Shown here: one piece after another, positions 1-6,028 of the stretch
Position numbering within the stretch: position 1 is the first letter of the stretch
Layout: each line of letters begins with the position of its first letter
Assembly: GCA_029777215.1 (NCBI GenBank)
Contig: JAKOSQ010000186.1
Span: 1-6,918 of the forward strand
Direction: 5' to 3'
Source of the DNA: Bacillota bacterium
Lineage (GTDB): Bacteria; Bacillota; Clostridia; Oscillospirales; Oscillospiraceae
DNA length: 6,918 nucleotides
Program-made: the position numbers and the translations under genes
The notes under the pieces: model-generated
Told to the model about the DNA's origin: nothing
What the model saw: only the letters and a program-made list of their open reading frames with translations
Databases searched by the model: none

Positions 1-20
1 AAAAATTACAACGCGTTAAC

Positions 21-38
21 GATTTGCGTTAGCAAATC
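21..38. repeat. Small inverted repeat upstream of the tRNA promoter
   Basis: A perfect 7-bp stem, GATTTGC and GCAAATC, encloses a GTTA loop. It lies in an AT-rich stretch with overlapping small palindromes (AACGCGTT at 10-17, CGTTAACG at 14-21). No T-run follows the stem directly on either strand, so it is not a clear terminator. It could be the remains of the 3' end of a gene left of the window or a protein-binding site. No coding region is seen in 1-118. Confidence 0.35.
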
Positions 39-69
39 AAAAACTCATGCCGATTTTTTTAAAAAGCTC

Positions 70-98
70 TTGACTAACGCAGAGTAAAATGCTAATAT
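70..98 (+). promoter_or_regulatory. Sigma-70/SigA-type promoter of the tRNA-Leu gene
   Basis: The -35 box is TTGACT (70-75) and the -10 box is TAATAT (93-98), separated by exactly 17 bases. Both are close to the consensus TTGACA and TATAAT. A T-run followed by an A-run at 54-65 sits just upstream of the -35 box and resembles an UP element, as expected for a strongly transcribed stable RNA. The predicted transcription start near 105 leaves a short 5' leader before the tRNA at 119. Confidence 0.8.
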
Positions 99-118
99 TA
101 TCTGGCATTGCGAAACGT

Positions 119-205
119 GCGCGAGTGGTGGAATTGGCAGACTCGCTGGCTTCAGGTGCCAGTGCTCGCAAGGGCGTGCGGGTTCAAGTCCCGCCTCGCG
201 CACCA
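119..205 (+). tRNA. tRNA-Leu (anticodon CAG)
   Basis: This is a complete class II tRNA of 87 nt that decodes CUG leucine codons. The acceptor stem pairs GCGCGAG (119-125) with CTCGCGC (195-201), followed by discriminator A202 and an encoded CCA (203-205). The anticodon arm pairs CTGGC (146-150) with GCCAG (158-162) around the loop TTCAGGT, placing the anticodon CAG at 153-155. The long variable arm (163-177) forms a 4-bp stem with a GCAA tetraloop, typical of tRNA-Leu. The T arm pairs GCGGG (178-182) with CCCGC (190-194) around TTCAAGT. It has its own promoter and terminator, so it appears to be a single-gene unit. No second copy of the tRNA 3' end is seen, so there is no sign of integration at this tRNA inside the window. 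Confidence 0.98.
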
Positions 206-213
206 GTAAATGT

Positions 214-246
214 AAAACCCGCAGTCCTTGAGACTGCGGGTTTTTT
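214..246 (+). terminator. Rho-independent terminator of tRNA-Leu, possibly bidirectional
   Basis: A perfect 9-bp stem, CCCGCAGTC (218-226) with GACTGCGGG (232-240), encloses a 5-nt loop. AAAA (214-217) precedes it and TTTTTT (241-246) follows. It begins 9 bases after the tRNA CCA end. Because of the flanking A-run, the minus-strand transcript also has a hairpin followed by UUUU, so it may also stop degV transcription coming from the right. Confidence 0.9.
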
Positions 247-281
247 CTTATTTTCTCCTGTATTTTCAACAGGGTTCAGCC

Positions 282-312
282 GAAGACACGACTTGGTCGT
301 GTCTTCTTTTTT
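282..312 (+). terminator. Second terminator hairpin, plus-strand polarity
   Basis: A perfect 11-bp stem, GAAGACACGAC (282-292) with GTCGTGTCTTC (296-306), encloses a TTG loop and is followed by six T (307-312). The T-run is on the plus strand only, so polarity faces the 3' end of degV. It is probably a backup that stops tRNA read-through from running antisense into degV. For degV transcripts it would be a hairpin without a U-run, perhaps protecting the 3' end. Confidence 0.75.
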
Positions 313-333
313 GGGTTCGGGCGTATTGCGCGA

Positions 334-1179
334 TCAGCAGGCGGCGAGGCCGAGGGCGCCGGGGCCTCCGTGGCAGGCGATGACGCTGCCGGTGTGCGTG
401 ATCATGACTTCGCGGAAACCTTTGTCCAAAACATACTGTTTTATTCTCGCAAGCAGTTCCATCGAAAATCCCTCAACATAGAACAGAACAAACATCTTCC
501 GATCGGGGCCGCAATTGTCGATAAAATCATCCAGATACTTGTACCAGACACGGTTCATCGTGCCGCGATACATCTTTGTCGCAACAAGGCGACCGCCCTT
601 GATGCGGATAAGCGGCTTGAGCTTCAGGAGCGTGCCGCCGAGATAGGCAGCGTTTGAAACGCGCCCGCCGGCCTTTAAATACTCCAGCGTATTCGGGAGA
701 AAGCTCACTTTGACCTGCGCGATAAAATCCTTGATCTGCGCGACAGCGGAGTCAACATCCGGCGAGAGAGCGAGAACGCTGTGTGCTTTCCACAAAATCA
801 GCGAAATGCCGCCGGAAACATTCAGCGAATCGATGAGATGAATGTGCGCATCCCCCAGTTCCCGCAACGCAATCGCCGCATTTTGATAGGTGCAGGAGGC
901 AAGGGACGTGTACGCGATGTGGACAATCTCTGCGCTCGGATTTTCCGCGCGGAGCTTTGTGAAAAAATCAATATATTCGGCGGGGTTCACCGCCGAGGTG
1001 TGCGGCATTTCAGCCGTTTTGTCGTAGTAACCGAAAACATCTTTCACGGGGAAGGCACCGTCGTCGCGGCTCTCTCTGCCAAGCGCAACGTGCATCGGCA
1101 AAACGTGGAGGCCGAACGCCTCTACCATTTCCTCAGAGGGATCGGAGCCGCTCTCCGTTGTCAAAATGAAGTTTTTCAT
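334..1179 (-). CDS. degV: DegV family fatty-acid-binding protein (FakB-like)
   Basis: This 281-aa protein has the usual DegV length and no membrane segment. DegV/FakB proteins bind a fatty acid; in Firmicutes FakB presents it to the kinase FakA, feeding acyl-phosphate into phospholipid synthesis. Family landmarks in order: an N-terminal TTESGSDPS at 7-15 (usually TDS-type), T61 in HTSAVNP where the family has TSQPS, S95 in LASCTYQNA (family LSGTYQSA), LEYLKAGGRVSNA at 165-177, and H270 in CHGGPGALG near the C-terminus. T61, S95 and H270 sit where FakB proteins contact the fatty-acid carboxylate. TTG at 1194 would add five residues, but the best Shine-Dalgarno lies after it, so the ATG at 1179 is chosen. 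The gene has its own promoter and lies beyond the pho operon terminator. No fakA is present nearby. By hand count on a few lines its GC is lower than that of pst genes. The family call is firm; the bound lipid is unknown. Confidence 0.93.
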   Translation of the reverse strand: MKNFILTTESGSDPSEEMVEAFGLHVLPMHVALGRESRDDGAFPVKDVFGYYDKTAEMPHTSAVNPAEYIDFFTKLRAENPSAEIVHIAYTSLASCTYQNAAIALRELGDAHIHLIDSLNVSGGISLILWKAHSVLALSPDVDSAVAQIKDFIAQVKVSFLPNTLEYLKAGGRVSNAAYLGGTLLKLKPLIRIKGGRLVATKMYRGTMNRVWYKYLDDFIDNCGPDRKMFVLFYVEGFSMELLARIKQYVLDKGFREVMITHTGSVIACHGGPGALGLAAC

Positions 1180-1183
1180 CGTA

Positions 1184-1190
1184 CCGCCTC
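1184..1190 (-). promoter_or_regulatory. Ribosome binding site deciding the degV start
   Basis: On the minus strand GAGGCGG ends a few bases before the ATG at 1179; GAGG itself is 7 bases from it. It lies downstream of the in-frame TTG at 1194, so it cannot serve that codon. This supports the ATG, giving a 281-residue protein. Confidence 0.75.
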
Positions 1191-1202
1191 GCAATCTTAC
1201 AC

Positions 1203-1231
1203 AATTAAAATCACATAATGTGGTTTTAATT
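1203..1231. promoter_or_regulatory. Operator-like palindrome over the degV transcription start
   Basis: Two 13-base arms, AATTAAAATCACA (1203-1215) and TGTGGTTTTAATT (1219-1231), flank a TAA centre. They match at 12 of 13 positions; the exception is T1211 opposite G1223. The element abuts the predicted -10 box and ends 13 bases before the Shine-Dalgarno, so a bound dimer would block initiation. This size and symmetry are typical of a repressor operator. No regulator gene is in the window, and I cannot assign the protein. As RNA it could also form a leader hairpin, but it has no U-run. Confidence 0.55.
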
Positions 1232-1262
1232 ATTATATAGCATAGTCATTGAAATATTGCAA
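1232..1262 (-). promoter_or_regulatory. Predicted promoter of degV
   Basis: On the minus strand TTGCAA (1262-1257) serves as a -35 box. TATATA follows after 17 bases (1239-1234), or the overlapping consensus TATAAT (1237-1232) after 19 bases. The surrounding DNA is strongly AT-rich compared with the genes on either side. Its position between the pho operon terminator and degV fits an independent transcript. The choice between the two -10 registers cannot be made from sequence alone. Confidence 0.6.
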
Positions 1263-1296
1263 GAACTTTCTTCAATTTTTTCAAGAAAAAATTAAC

Positions 1297-1332
1297 AAAA
1301 AATACCGCCCCGTTCAGTGAAAACGGGGCAGT
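1297..1332 (-). terminator. Rho-independent terminator of the pst-pho operon
   Basis: On the minus strand an 11-bp stem with a single G-U pair (1332-1322 with 1314-1304), with a GC-rich core GCCCCG/CGGGGC, encloses a 7-nt loop. It is followed by one A and then six T (1302-1297), with further T-rich sequence to about 1270. It starts 14 bases after the phoR stop codon and separates the operon from the degV promoter. Confidence 0.92.
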
Positions 1333-1346
1333 GCTTTTATTCAGTC

Positions 1347-2999
1347 TCAAAGCGGAAAGCGGACCGCGACGGTCGTGCCTTTCCCCAGCTCGCTGGAGAG
1401 CTCGAGCCGCGCCAAATGGAGCTGCGCGGCGTGCTTGACAATGGACAGGCCGAGGCCTGTGCCGCCAGTCTCCTTGGAATGGCTCTTGTCGACGCGGTAG
1501 AAGCGCTCAAACACGCGGCCCTGCGATTCCTTCGGGATGCCGATGCCGGTGTCCGCGACGATGAGGACGGCGTCGCCATCCTCCCTGCCGACGGCGACGC
1601 TGACGCTGCCTCCCGCGACGTTGTACTTGATGGCGTTGTCGCAGAGGTTGTAGACGATCTCGTGCAGCAGACGGCGCACGCCGCTGATCTGCACGCTCTC
1701 GCCCGTCACGCTCAGCGAGACGTTTTTCTTTTCCGCCTCGGGTCCGAGGAGTGAGACGGCCTCGTCCGCAACGTCGCGCAGGTCGACCGTTTCAAACGGC
1801 AGCTCGCCGCCCTCGTCGAGCTGGGACAGGCGGATGATGTCGTCGATGAGCGTCACGAGCCGGGCCGACTCCGTGCGGATGCGGCCGGCAAACTGCGGCA
1901 GGTCGTCCGGCTGAACCAAGCCGTTTTCGATGAGTTCCGCCGAGCCCATAATGGACTGCAGCGGCGTTTTGAGCTCATGCGAGACATTCGCGGAAAACTC
2001 CCGGCGCTGCGCCTCGAGCGCCGCCTTTTCGGTGACATCGAAAACCAGGATGCAGACGCCGCGCGTCTCACCGTTCGTCAAGACGGGGCTGGCATTTGCC
2101 TCGAAGCTCGCGCCGCCGAGCTTCAGCAGTGCTTCGCAGCGCTTGCCCGCGAGGGCGTCCGTCAGCAGACGCTGCATTTCGGGACTGCGGTCCACCGTCA
2201 GCATGTCTCTGCCGACGCAGGCGTCGTCCACCTCAAAGAGAATCGTCGCGGCGCGGTTGATACTCAGCACCCTACCCTTGTCGTCGAGCAGAATCAGTCC
2301 CTCGGACATGCTGCCGGTGATCGTTTCAAACTCGTTTTTCTTGTCGCTGAGCTCGGAGAGCTGCTCGCCGATCTGGCGGTGCTGGCGCTCGATGCGGGTG
2401 AGCAGCGGCGAGAGCTCCGGGTAGGCTTCATTTTCCAAAGGCTGGTCGAGGTCGAGCGCGTTGAGCGGCCCGACGATGCGCTTTGCGAGGTTCCCCGCGA
2501 GCAGCAGGGCGATGACCGCCGCCGCGATGAGGATTGCGCAAAACGGCGGCAGCATGCCGACGACGAGGCTCCACGCGGTCTGCTGCGTGACGGCGGCGCG
2601 GATGACCGTGCCGTCCGAGAGCTTCTGCGAGCGGTAAAGTTCCCTGGTCCCGAGCGTCGCGGAGCTGCGGACGCTCTCGCCGCTGCCGGTCTCAAGCGCT
2701 TCGCGAATTTCCTCGCGCTGCGCGTGGTTTTCCATGGACGAAGCGTCCACCTGCGTGTCGCAGAGCACCGTGCCGTCCGCCGAGACCCAGGTGAGGCGGT
2801 AGCCGTCGGCCTTGAGGCCGTCGAACCATGCCATGCCGTTTTTTTCAATGCCCTGCGCCGCGAGCTGCGTCTCGGTGACAAGGGTCTTTTTCTGGACAGA
2901 GGTGAAATTCTGATACAAAAGCGCCGTGACCACCGCAAGGCAGCACAGCAGAAGCAAAAATGAAACGCCGAAAATGGAATTGAAAATGCGTCTGGTCAT
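1347..2999 (-). CDS. phoR: PhoR-type phosphate-sensing histidine kinase
   Basis: This 550-aa membrane sensor kinase would phosphorylate the response regulator encoded just upstream when phosphate is low. Domains in order: membrane segment about 8-30, an extracytoplasmic region of about 113 residues (31-143), second membrane segment about 144-169, HAMP linker about 170-215, PAS domain about 222-325, HisKA domain with H-box FSANVSHELKTP and phospho-acceptor H341, then the ATPase domain with N-box NLCDNAIKYN (451-460), G1 DTGIGIP (483-489), FERF (497-500) and G2 GGTGLGL (512-518). All catalytic motifs are intact. The extracytoplasmic domain resembles Bacillus PhoR layout, whereas E. coli PhoR lacks a large external domain. 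Its ATG overlaps the stop codon of the regulator gene as ATGA, a 4-base overlap, so translation is probably coupled. It is the last gene of the operon. PhoR identity rests on both domain layout and context; the direct signal is not shown by the sequence. Confidence 0.93.
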   Translation of the reverse strand: MTRRIFNSIFGVSFLLLLCCLAVVTALLYQNFTSVQKKTLVTETQLAAQGIEKNGMAWFDGLKADGYRLTWVSADGTVLCDTQVDASSMENHAQREEIREALETGSGESVRSSATLGTRELYRSQKLSDGTVIRAAVTQQTAWSLVVGMLPPFCAILIAAAVIALLLAGNLAKRIVGPLNALDLDQPLENEAYPELSPLLTRIERQHRQIGEQLSELSDKKNEFETITGSMSEGLILLDDKGRVLSINRAATILFEVDDACVGRDMLTVDRSPEMQRLLTDALAGKRCEALLKLGGASFEANASPVLTNGETRGVCILVFDVTEKAALEAQRREFSANVSHELKTPLQSIMGSAELIENGLVQPDDLPQFAGRIRTESARLVTLIDDIIRLSQLDEGGELPFETVDLRDVADEAVSLLGPEAEKKNVSLSVTGESVQISGVRRLLHEIVYNLCDNAIKYNVAGGSVSVAVGREDGDAVLIVADTGIGIPKESQGRVFERFYRVDKSHSKETGGTGLGLSIVKHAAQLHLARLELSSELGKGTTVAVRFPL

Positions 3000-3670
3000 T
3001 TTCCGTCCCCCATTCGATAGCCGACGCCGCGAACCGTCTCGATCTGTTCCCCCGCCGCGCCGAGTTTGGCGCGCAGCGTGCGAATATGTACGTCCACCGT
3101 CCGCGTCTCGCCGTCGTAATCCATGCCCCAGACCTCTGAGAGCAGGCGCTCGCGCGTGAAGACGACGCCGGGCTGGCTCAGAAGCAGGCGCAAAACTTCA
3201 AATTCCTTGAGCGCCAGCTCGACGCTCTGCCCGCCCGCTGTGACGCGGTGGGTCGTGAGGTCCATTTCGATGCCGCCGCTTCCGAGGGGCTGCCCCTCAC
3301 CCTGCGGGGAAACGCGGCGCAGCACGGCCTTGACGCGCGCGACCATCTCCATCATGCCGAAAGGCTTGACGAGATAGTCGTCCGCGCCGAGGTCGAGGCT
3401 CGCGATCTTGTCGTACTCCGCGCCCCTGGCGGTGGCCATGATGACGGGCACGCCGCGCGTCGCCTGAGCGGCGCGGAACTTTTTCAAAATGGCGACGCCG
3501 TCCTCGCCGGGCAGCATGACGTCGAGGAGCACGAGCTGCGGCGTCTCGGCTCTGACGGCCTCAAAAAAGGCCGCGCCGTCCGCAAAGCCCGCGGCTTCAA
3601 AGCCCGTGGACTTCAAAGCGTAGACCTCGATCTCGCGGATGCTCTCGTCGTCCTCAACGCAGTAGATCAC
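2996..3670 (-). CDS. phoB: OmpR/PhoB-family response regulator (PhoB in proteobacteria, PhoP in Bacillus)
   Basis: This 224-aa cytoplasmic two-component regulator is expected to bind Pho boxes after phosphorylation by PhoR. The receiver domain spans about 1-118, with the acidic pocket E6-D7-D8, phospho-acceptor D50 in LLDVMLPGEDG, T80 and K102 in VKPF. A linker leads to an OmpR-type winged-helix DNA-binding domain at about 132-222, containing LKEFEVLRLLL and the recognition region RTVDVHIRTLRAKL, ending in VRGVGYRM. All key receiver residues are present. The start is GTG at 3670, supported by a good ribosome binding site; no in-frame ATG alternative sits close by. There is a 35-base gap after phoU, and the stop overlaps the phoR start. 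The partner is assigned by adjacency. OmpR-family regulators are alike in sequence, so the phosphate role comes mainly from the operon. Confidence 0.94.
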   Translation of the reverse strand: MIYCVEDDESIREIEVYALKSTGFEAAGFADGAAFFEAVRAETPQLVLLDVMLPGEDGVAILKKFRAAQATRGVPVIMATARGAEYDKIASLDLGADDYLVKPFGMMEMVARVKAVLRRVSPQGEGQPLGSGGIEMDLTTHRVTAGGQSVELALKEFEVLRLLLSQPGVVFTRERLLSEVWGMDYDGETRTVDVHIRTLRAKLGAAGEQIETVRGVGYRMGDGK

Positions 3671-3678
3671 AGCGCCGA

Positions 3679-3687
3679 CTCCCCTTT
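3679..3687 (-). promoter_or_regulatory. Ribosome binding site supporting the GTG start of the regulator gene
   Basis: AAAGGGGAG on the minus strand lies 8 bases before GTG at 3670. It is in the short gap after the phoU stop codon. This spacing matches that of pstC and phoU in the same operon, which supports the non-ATG start. Confidence 0.75.
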
Positions 3688-3705
3688 CGTTTCTCTTCGG
3701 AGCGC

Positions 3706-4359
3706 TTAAAGCTCCGTTTCACCCTTGTGCATACCTGTGGCGGAAAACTCCACCCACTCCGCGATGTTCACGGCGTGGTCGCCGATGCGTTCAAAATACT
3801 TTGCGATCATTAAAATATCCAGCGCGTACTCGCTGTCCTGCGGGTGCTCCTGCAGCATGGCGACCAGCGCCGATTTTACCTTGTCGAAGAGCGCGTCGAC
3901 CGTGTCGTCCCGCGCGATGATGCCGGCGGCGAGCGCCGTGTCGCGCTTTACATAGGCGTCGACCGCACCCGTCACCATGCCGATGGCCTCGCGCGCCATC
4001 TCGCCGATGTGGGCGCACTCCGCGCCGGTCCGGCCGCCGAGAAAGCCGATGATCTCGGAGATGTCCGCCGCCTGGTCGCCGATGCGCTCCATGTCCGTAA
4101 TCATCTTGAGTGCGGCGGAAATCTGCCGCAGATCGCGCGCGACGGGCTGCTGCTGCAAAAGGAGCTTCAGACACAGCGATTCGATATCCCGCTCCTTGCG
4201 GTCGATCTCGTCCTCGAGGGGCGGGACCTCGCCCGCGAGCTTTGTGTCGCCTGTCAAAAGCGCCTGCGCTGCCAACGCAATGGCCTGCTCGCACAGCGCG
4301 CCCATCTCGATGAGCTCGCGGTTTAAAAGCGATAACTGTTCGTCAAATCTTGTGCGCAT
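3706..4359 (-). CDS. phoU: PhoU, phosphate signalling regulator
   Basis: This 217-aa cytoplasmic protein connects the Pst transporter with the PhoR kinase; in known systems it damps Pho signalling and restrains phosphate uptake when phosphate is plentiful. The sequence shows the two-repeat, all-helical PhoU pattern. The first repeat has DEIDRKERDIE (50-60) and ERIGDQAADI (91-100); the second has ARDDTVDALFDKV (149-161) and ERIGDHAVNIAE (190-201). The acidic residues in these motifs form the metal sites of the family. Length is typical (about 215-240). The ATG overlaps the last base of the pstB stop codon (TAATG), and its ribosome binding site GGGGAGG (4374-4368, spacing 8) lies inside the final pstB codons. 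Expression is therefore probably tied to pstB translation, fitting their physical partnership. No defect is seen. Confidence 0.96.
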   Translation of the reverse strand: MRTRFDEQLSLLNRELIEMGALCEQAIALAAQALLTGDTKLAGEVPPLEDEIDRKERDIESLCLKLLLQQQPVARDLRQISAALKMITDMERIGDQAADISEIIGFLGGRTGAECAHIGEMAREAIGMVTGAVDAYVKRDTALAAGIIARDDTVDALFDKVKSALVAMLQEHPQDSEYALDILMIAKYFERIGDHAVNIAEWVEFSATGMHKGETEL

Positions 4360-5117
4360 TATCCAAACCTCCCCGTTATATAGTCCTCGCTTCGTTTATC
4401 GCTCGGCATGGCGAAGAAATGCTCCGTCTCACCGTATTCGATGAGCTCGCCCAAAAGGAAAAAGGCAGTCTGGTCGGAGATGCGCACCGCCTGCTGCATG
4501 TTGTGGGTCACGATAACAATAGTATATCTGCTTTTGAGCTGCGTTGCAAGCTCCTCGATCTTCGCCGTGGAGATCGGGTCGAGGGCGCTCGTCGGCTCGT
4601 CCATTAAGAGCACCTCCGGCTCGACCGCGAGAGCGCGCGCGATGCAAAGGCGCTGCTGCTGCCCGCCGGAGAGGCCGAGGGCGGATTTCCCGAGACGGTC
4701 CTTGAGTTCGTCCCAGATCGCGGCGTCGCGCAGGGAGCGCTCGACGATGTCGTCGAGCTTGGCCTTGTTTTTGACGCCGTGCGTGCGCGGGCCGTAGGCC
4801 ACGTTGTCGTAGACGCTCATGGGAAAGGGGTTCGGCTTTTGAAACACCATGCCGATCTCGCGGCGCAGCGAGGTCACGTCGACGGACGGGGCGTTGAGGT
4901 TTTCACCCTTGTAGAGCTCCATGCCCGTGATCTTGACGCCGGGGATGAGATCGTTCATGCGGTTGAGGGTCTTTAAAAAGGTTGACTTGCCGCAGCCGGA
5001 CGGGCCGATGAGCGCCGTGATGCTCCGCTCCGGGATGTCGAGGGAAACATTTTTGAGCGCCTGCGTCTCGCCGTACCAGAGGCAGAGGTCCTTGATCGAT
5101 AAAATTGTGTTGTTCAT
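4359..5117 (-). CDS. pstB: PstB, phosphate ABC transporter ATP-binding protein
   Basis: This 252-aa ATPase powers phosphate import by docking on the cytoplasmic side of PstC-PstA. The ABC motifs are complete: Walker [10 protein letters not shown] (38-46), Q-loop Q93 in VFQKPNPFP, signature LSGGQQQR (149-156), Walker B LLMDEP (170-175) with catalytic E174, D-loop SALD (177-180) and switch H205. The [21 protein letters not shown] stretch and the ending EDYITGRFG are hallmarks of PstB rather than of other ABC ATPases. The ATG at 5117 has AAGGAA at a spacing of 8 bases and gives the usual PstB N-terminus. An upstream in-frame ATG at 5165 would add 16 residues, but its nearest purine-rich site is about 14 bases away. 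The frame stays open far upstream through pstA without meaning. Its stop shares a base with the phoU start. Confidence 0.97.
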   Translation of the reverse strand: MNNTILSIKDLCLWYGETQALKNVSLDIPERSITALIGPSGCGKSTFLKTLNRMNDLIPGVKITGMELYKGENLNAPSVDVTSLRREIGMVFQKPNPFPMSVYDNVAYGPRTHGVKNKAKLDDIVERSLRDAAIWDELKDRLGKSALGLSGGQQQRLCIARALAVEPEVLLMDEPTSALDPISTAKIEELATQLKSRYTIVIVTHNMQQAVRISDQTAFFLLGELIEYGETEHFFAMPSDKRSEDYITGRFG

Positions 5118-5124
5118 GGGCTTA

Positions 5125-5130
5125 TTCCTT
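5125..5130 (-). promoter_or_regulatory. Ribosome binding site deciding the pstB start
   Basis: AAGGAA on the minus strand, with a further GGAG just upstream at 5136-5133, is well placed for ATG at 5117 (8 bases after AAGGA). It favours this start over the in-frame ATG at 5165. Confidence 0.75.
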
Positions 5131-5167
5131 ATCTCCGATAGCTTTATGTCCTGAAAGGCCGTCATGC

Positions 5168-6028
5168 TCACTGCTCGCGCTCCCCCTTCAGCTTTTTGCC
5201 GACGAGGGTGGCGGCAAGGTCGATGACGAAAGACAAAATGAGCAAAATTGCCGCGATGGCAAAGGCCACGCCGAACTCGCCCTGCTCCTTGGCGTAGACG
5301 TAAAGGGCGACGGTCAGCGTCGCGCCGGCGCTGGTGATGCCTTGGGCGAGGCCGTTGAGTTCGTGGGCAAAGCCCGCCGTGAACAGCAGCGCCGCGCTCT
5401 CGCCGAGGATGCGTCCGATGGAGAGGATGCAGCCGGTGAGGATGCCGTCGACGCAGCTCGGCAGCACGACCGTGCGGATCGTGCGCCACTTCCCCGCCCC
5501 GAGGGCAAACGCGCCCTCGCGGTAGCCCTCCGGCACAGTCTTGAGGCTCTCCTGCGTCGTGCGCATGACAGTCGGGAGGTTCATGATGACGAGCGTGAGC
5601 GCGCCCGCGAGAAGCGAGGTCTGCATGTCGAGAAACTGGCAGAAAAACAGCATGCCGACAAGGCCGTAGATGATCGACGGGATGCCGGAGAGCGTCTCGG
5701 CGGCGTACTCGATGACCGCGACGACCTTCTTGTTGGCGGCGTATTCGTTTAGATAGATCGCAGCACCGACGCCGAGGGGCAGCACGATTACGAGTGCCGC
5801 GAGGAGGATATAGAGCGTATTTAAAATATCCGGCAGAATGCCGATGCTCTCCGTGAGGTAGCTCGGCTTTGTCGAGAGAAGCTTCCAGGTGATGTTCGGC
5901 AGCCCCTCGCGCAGAACGTAGAAAATGAGGAAGAGCGTCAGTCCCAGCGTGAGCGCCGCACCGAGGGTCATCAGCACGCGCATCGCGCCGGCGTAGGCCC
6001 GGCGCTTCATTGTCAGTCCGTTTTTCAT
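5168..6028 (-). CDS. pstA: PstA, phosphate ABC transporter permease
   Basis: This 286-aa integral membrane protein forms the phosphate channel with PstC. About six membrane segments are visible: roughly 17-39, 66-93, 112-133, 137-155, 195-219 and 252-277. The cytoplasmic coupling loop that contacts PstB (EAA loop) lies at about 167-190, seen as [18 protein letters not shown]. The stretches [16 protein letters not shown] and [17 protein letters not shown] are typical of PstA. The ATG at 6028 overlaps the pstC stop codon as ATGA; AAAAGGGG lies 9 bases upstream inside the last pstC codons. A second in-frame ATG at residue 7 has a poorer ribosome binding site. PstA and PstC are homologous; this one is assigned PstA by motif content and by its position next to pstB. 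A 50-base gap separates it from pstB. Confidence 0.96.
   Translation of the reverse strand: MKNGLTMKRRAYAGAMRVLMTLGAALTLGLTLFLIFYVLREGLPNITWKLLSTKPSYLTESIGILPDILNTLYILLAALVIVLPLGVGAAIYLNEYAANKKVVAVIEYAAETLSGIPSIIYGLVGMLFFCQFLDMQTSLLAGALTLVIMNLPTVMRTTQESLKTVPEGYREGAFALGAGKWRTIRTVVLPSCVDGILTGCILSIGRILGESAALLFTAGFAHELNGLAQGITSAGATLTVALYVYAKEQGEFGVAFAIAAILLILSFVIDLAATLVGKKLKGEREQ

Noticed and set aside
45..269. 74-codon minus-strand reading frame containing REAGLEPARP
   Set aside because: It is the antisense translation of the tRNA-Leu gene, a well-known false prediction; it has no ribosome binding site and is fully explained by the RNA gene and its terminator.
119..330. tRNA-Leu as an integration site for a mobile element
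   Set aside because: There is no integrase gene and no repeat of the tRNA 3' end elsewhere in the window; the downstream genes are ordinary housekeeping-type genes.
1977..2963. 328-codon plus-strand reading frame opposite phoR
   Set aside because: It is rich in Arg, Ala and Leu without any recognisable domain and mirrors the codon bias of a GC-rich gene on the other strand. phoR is intact with all kinase motifs.
3698..3716. 6-bp hairpin at the phoU stop codon as a terminator or attenuator
   Set aside because: The stem CGGAGC/GCTCCG is short and no U-run follows on the minus strand, so there is no support for transcription stopping between phoU and the regulator gene.
5105..5752. 215-codon plus-strand reading frame opposite pstA
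   Set aside because: It is a charged, Arg/Asp/Glu-rich antisense shadow typical of GC-rich genes and lacks a ribosome binding site or domain.
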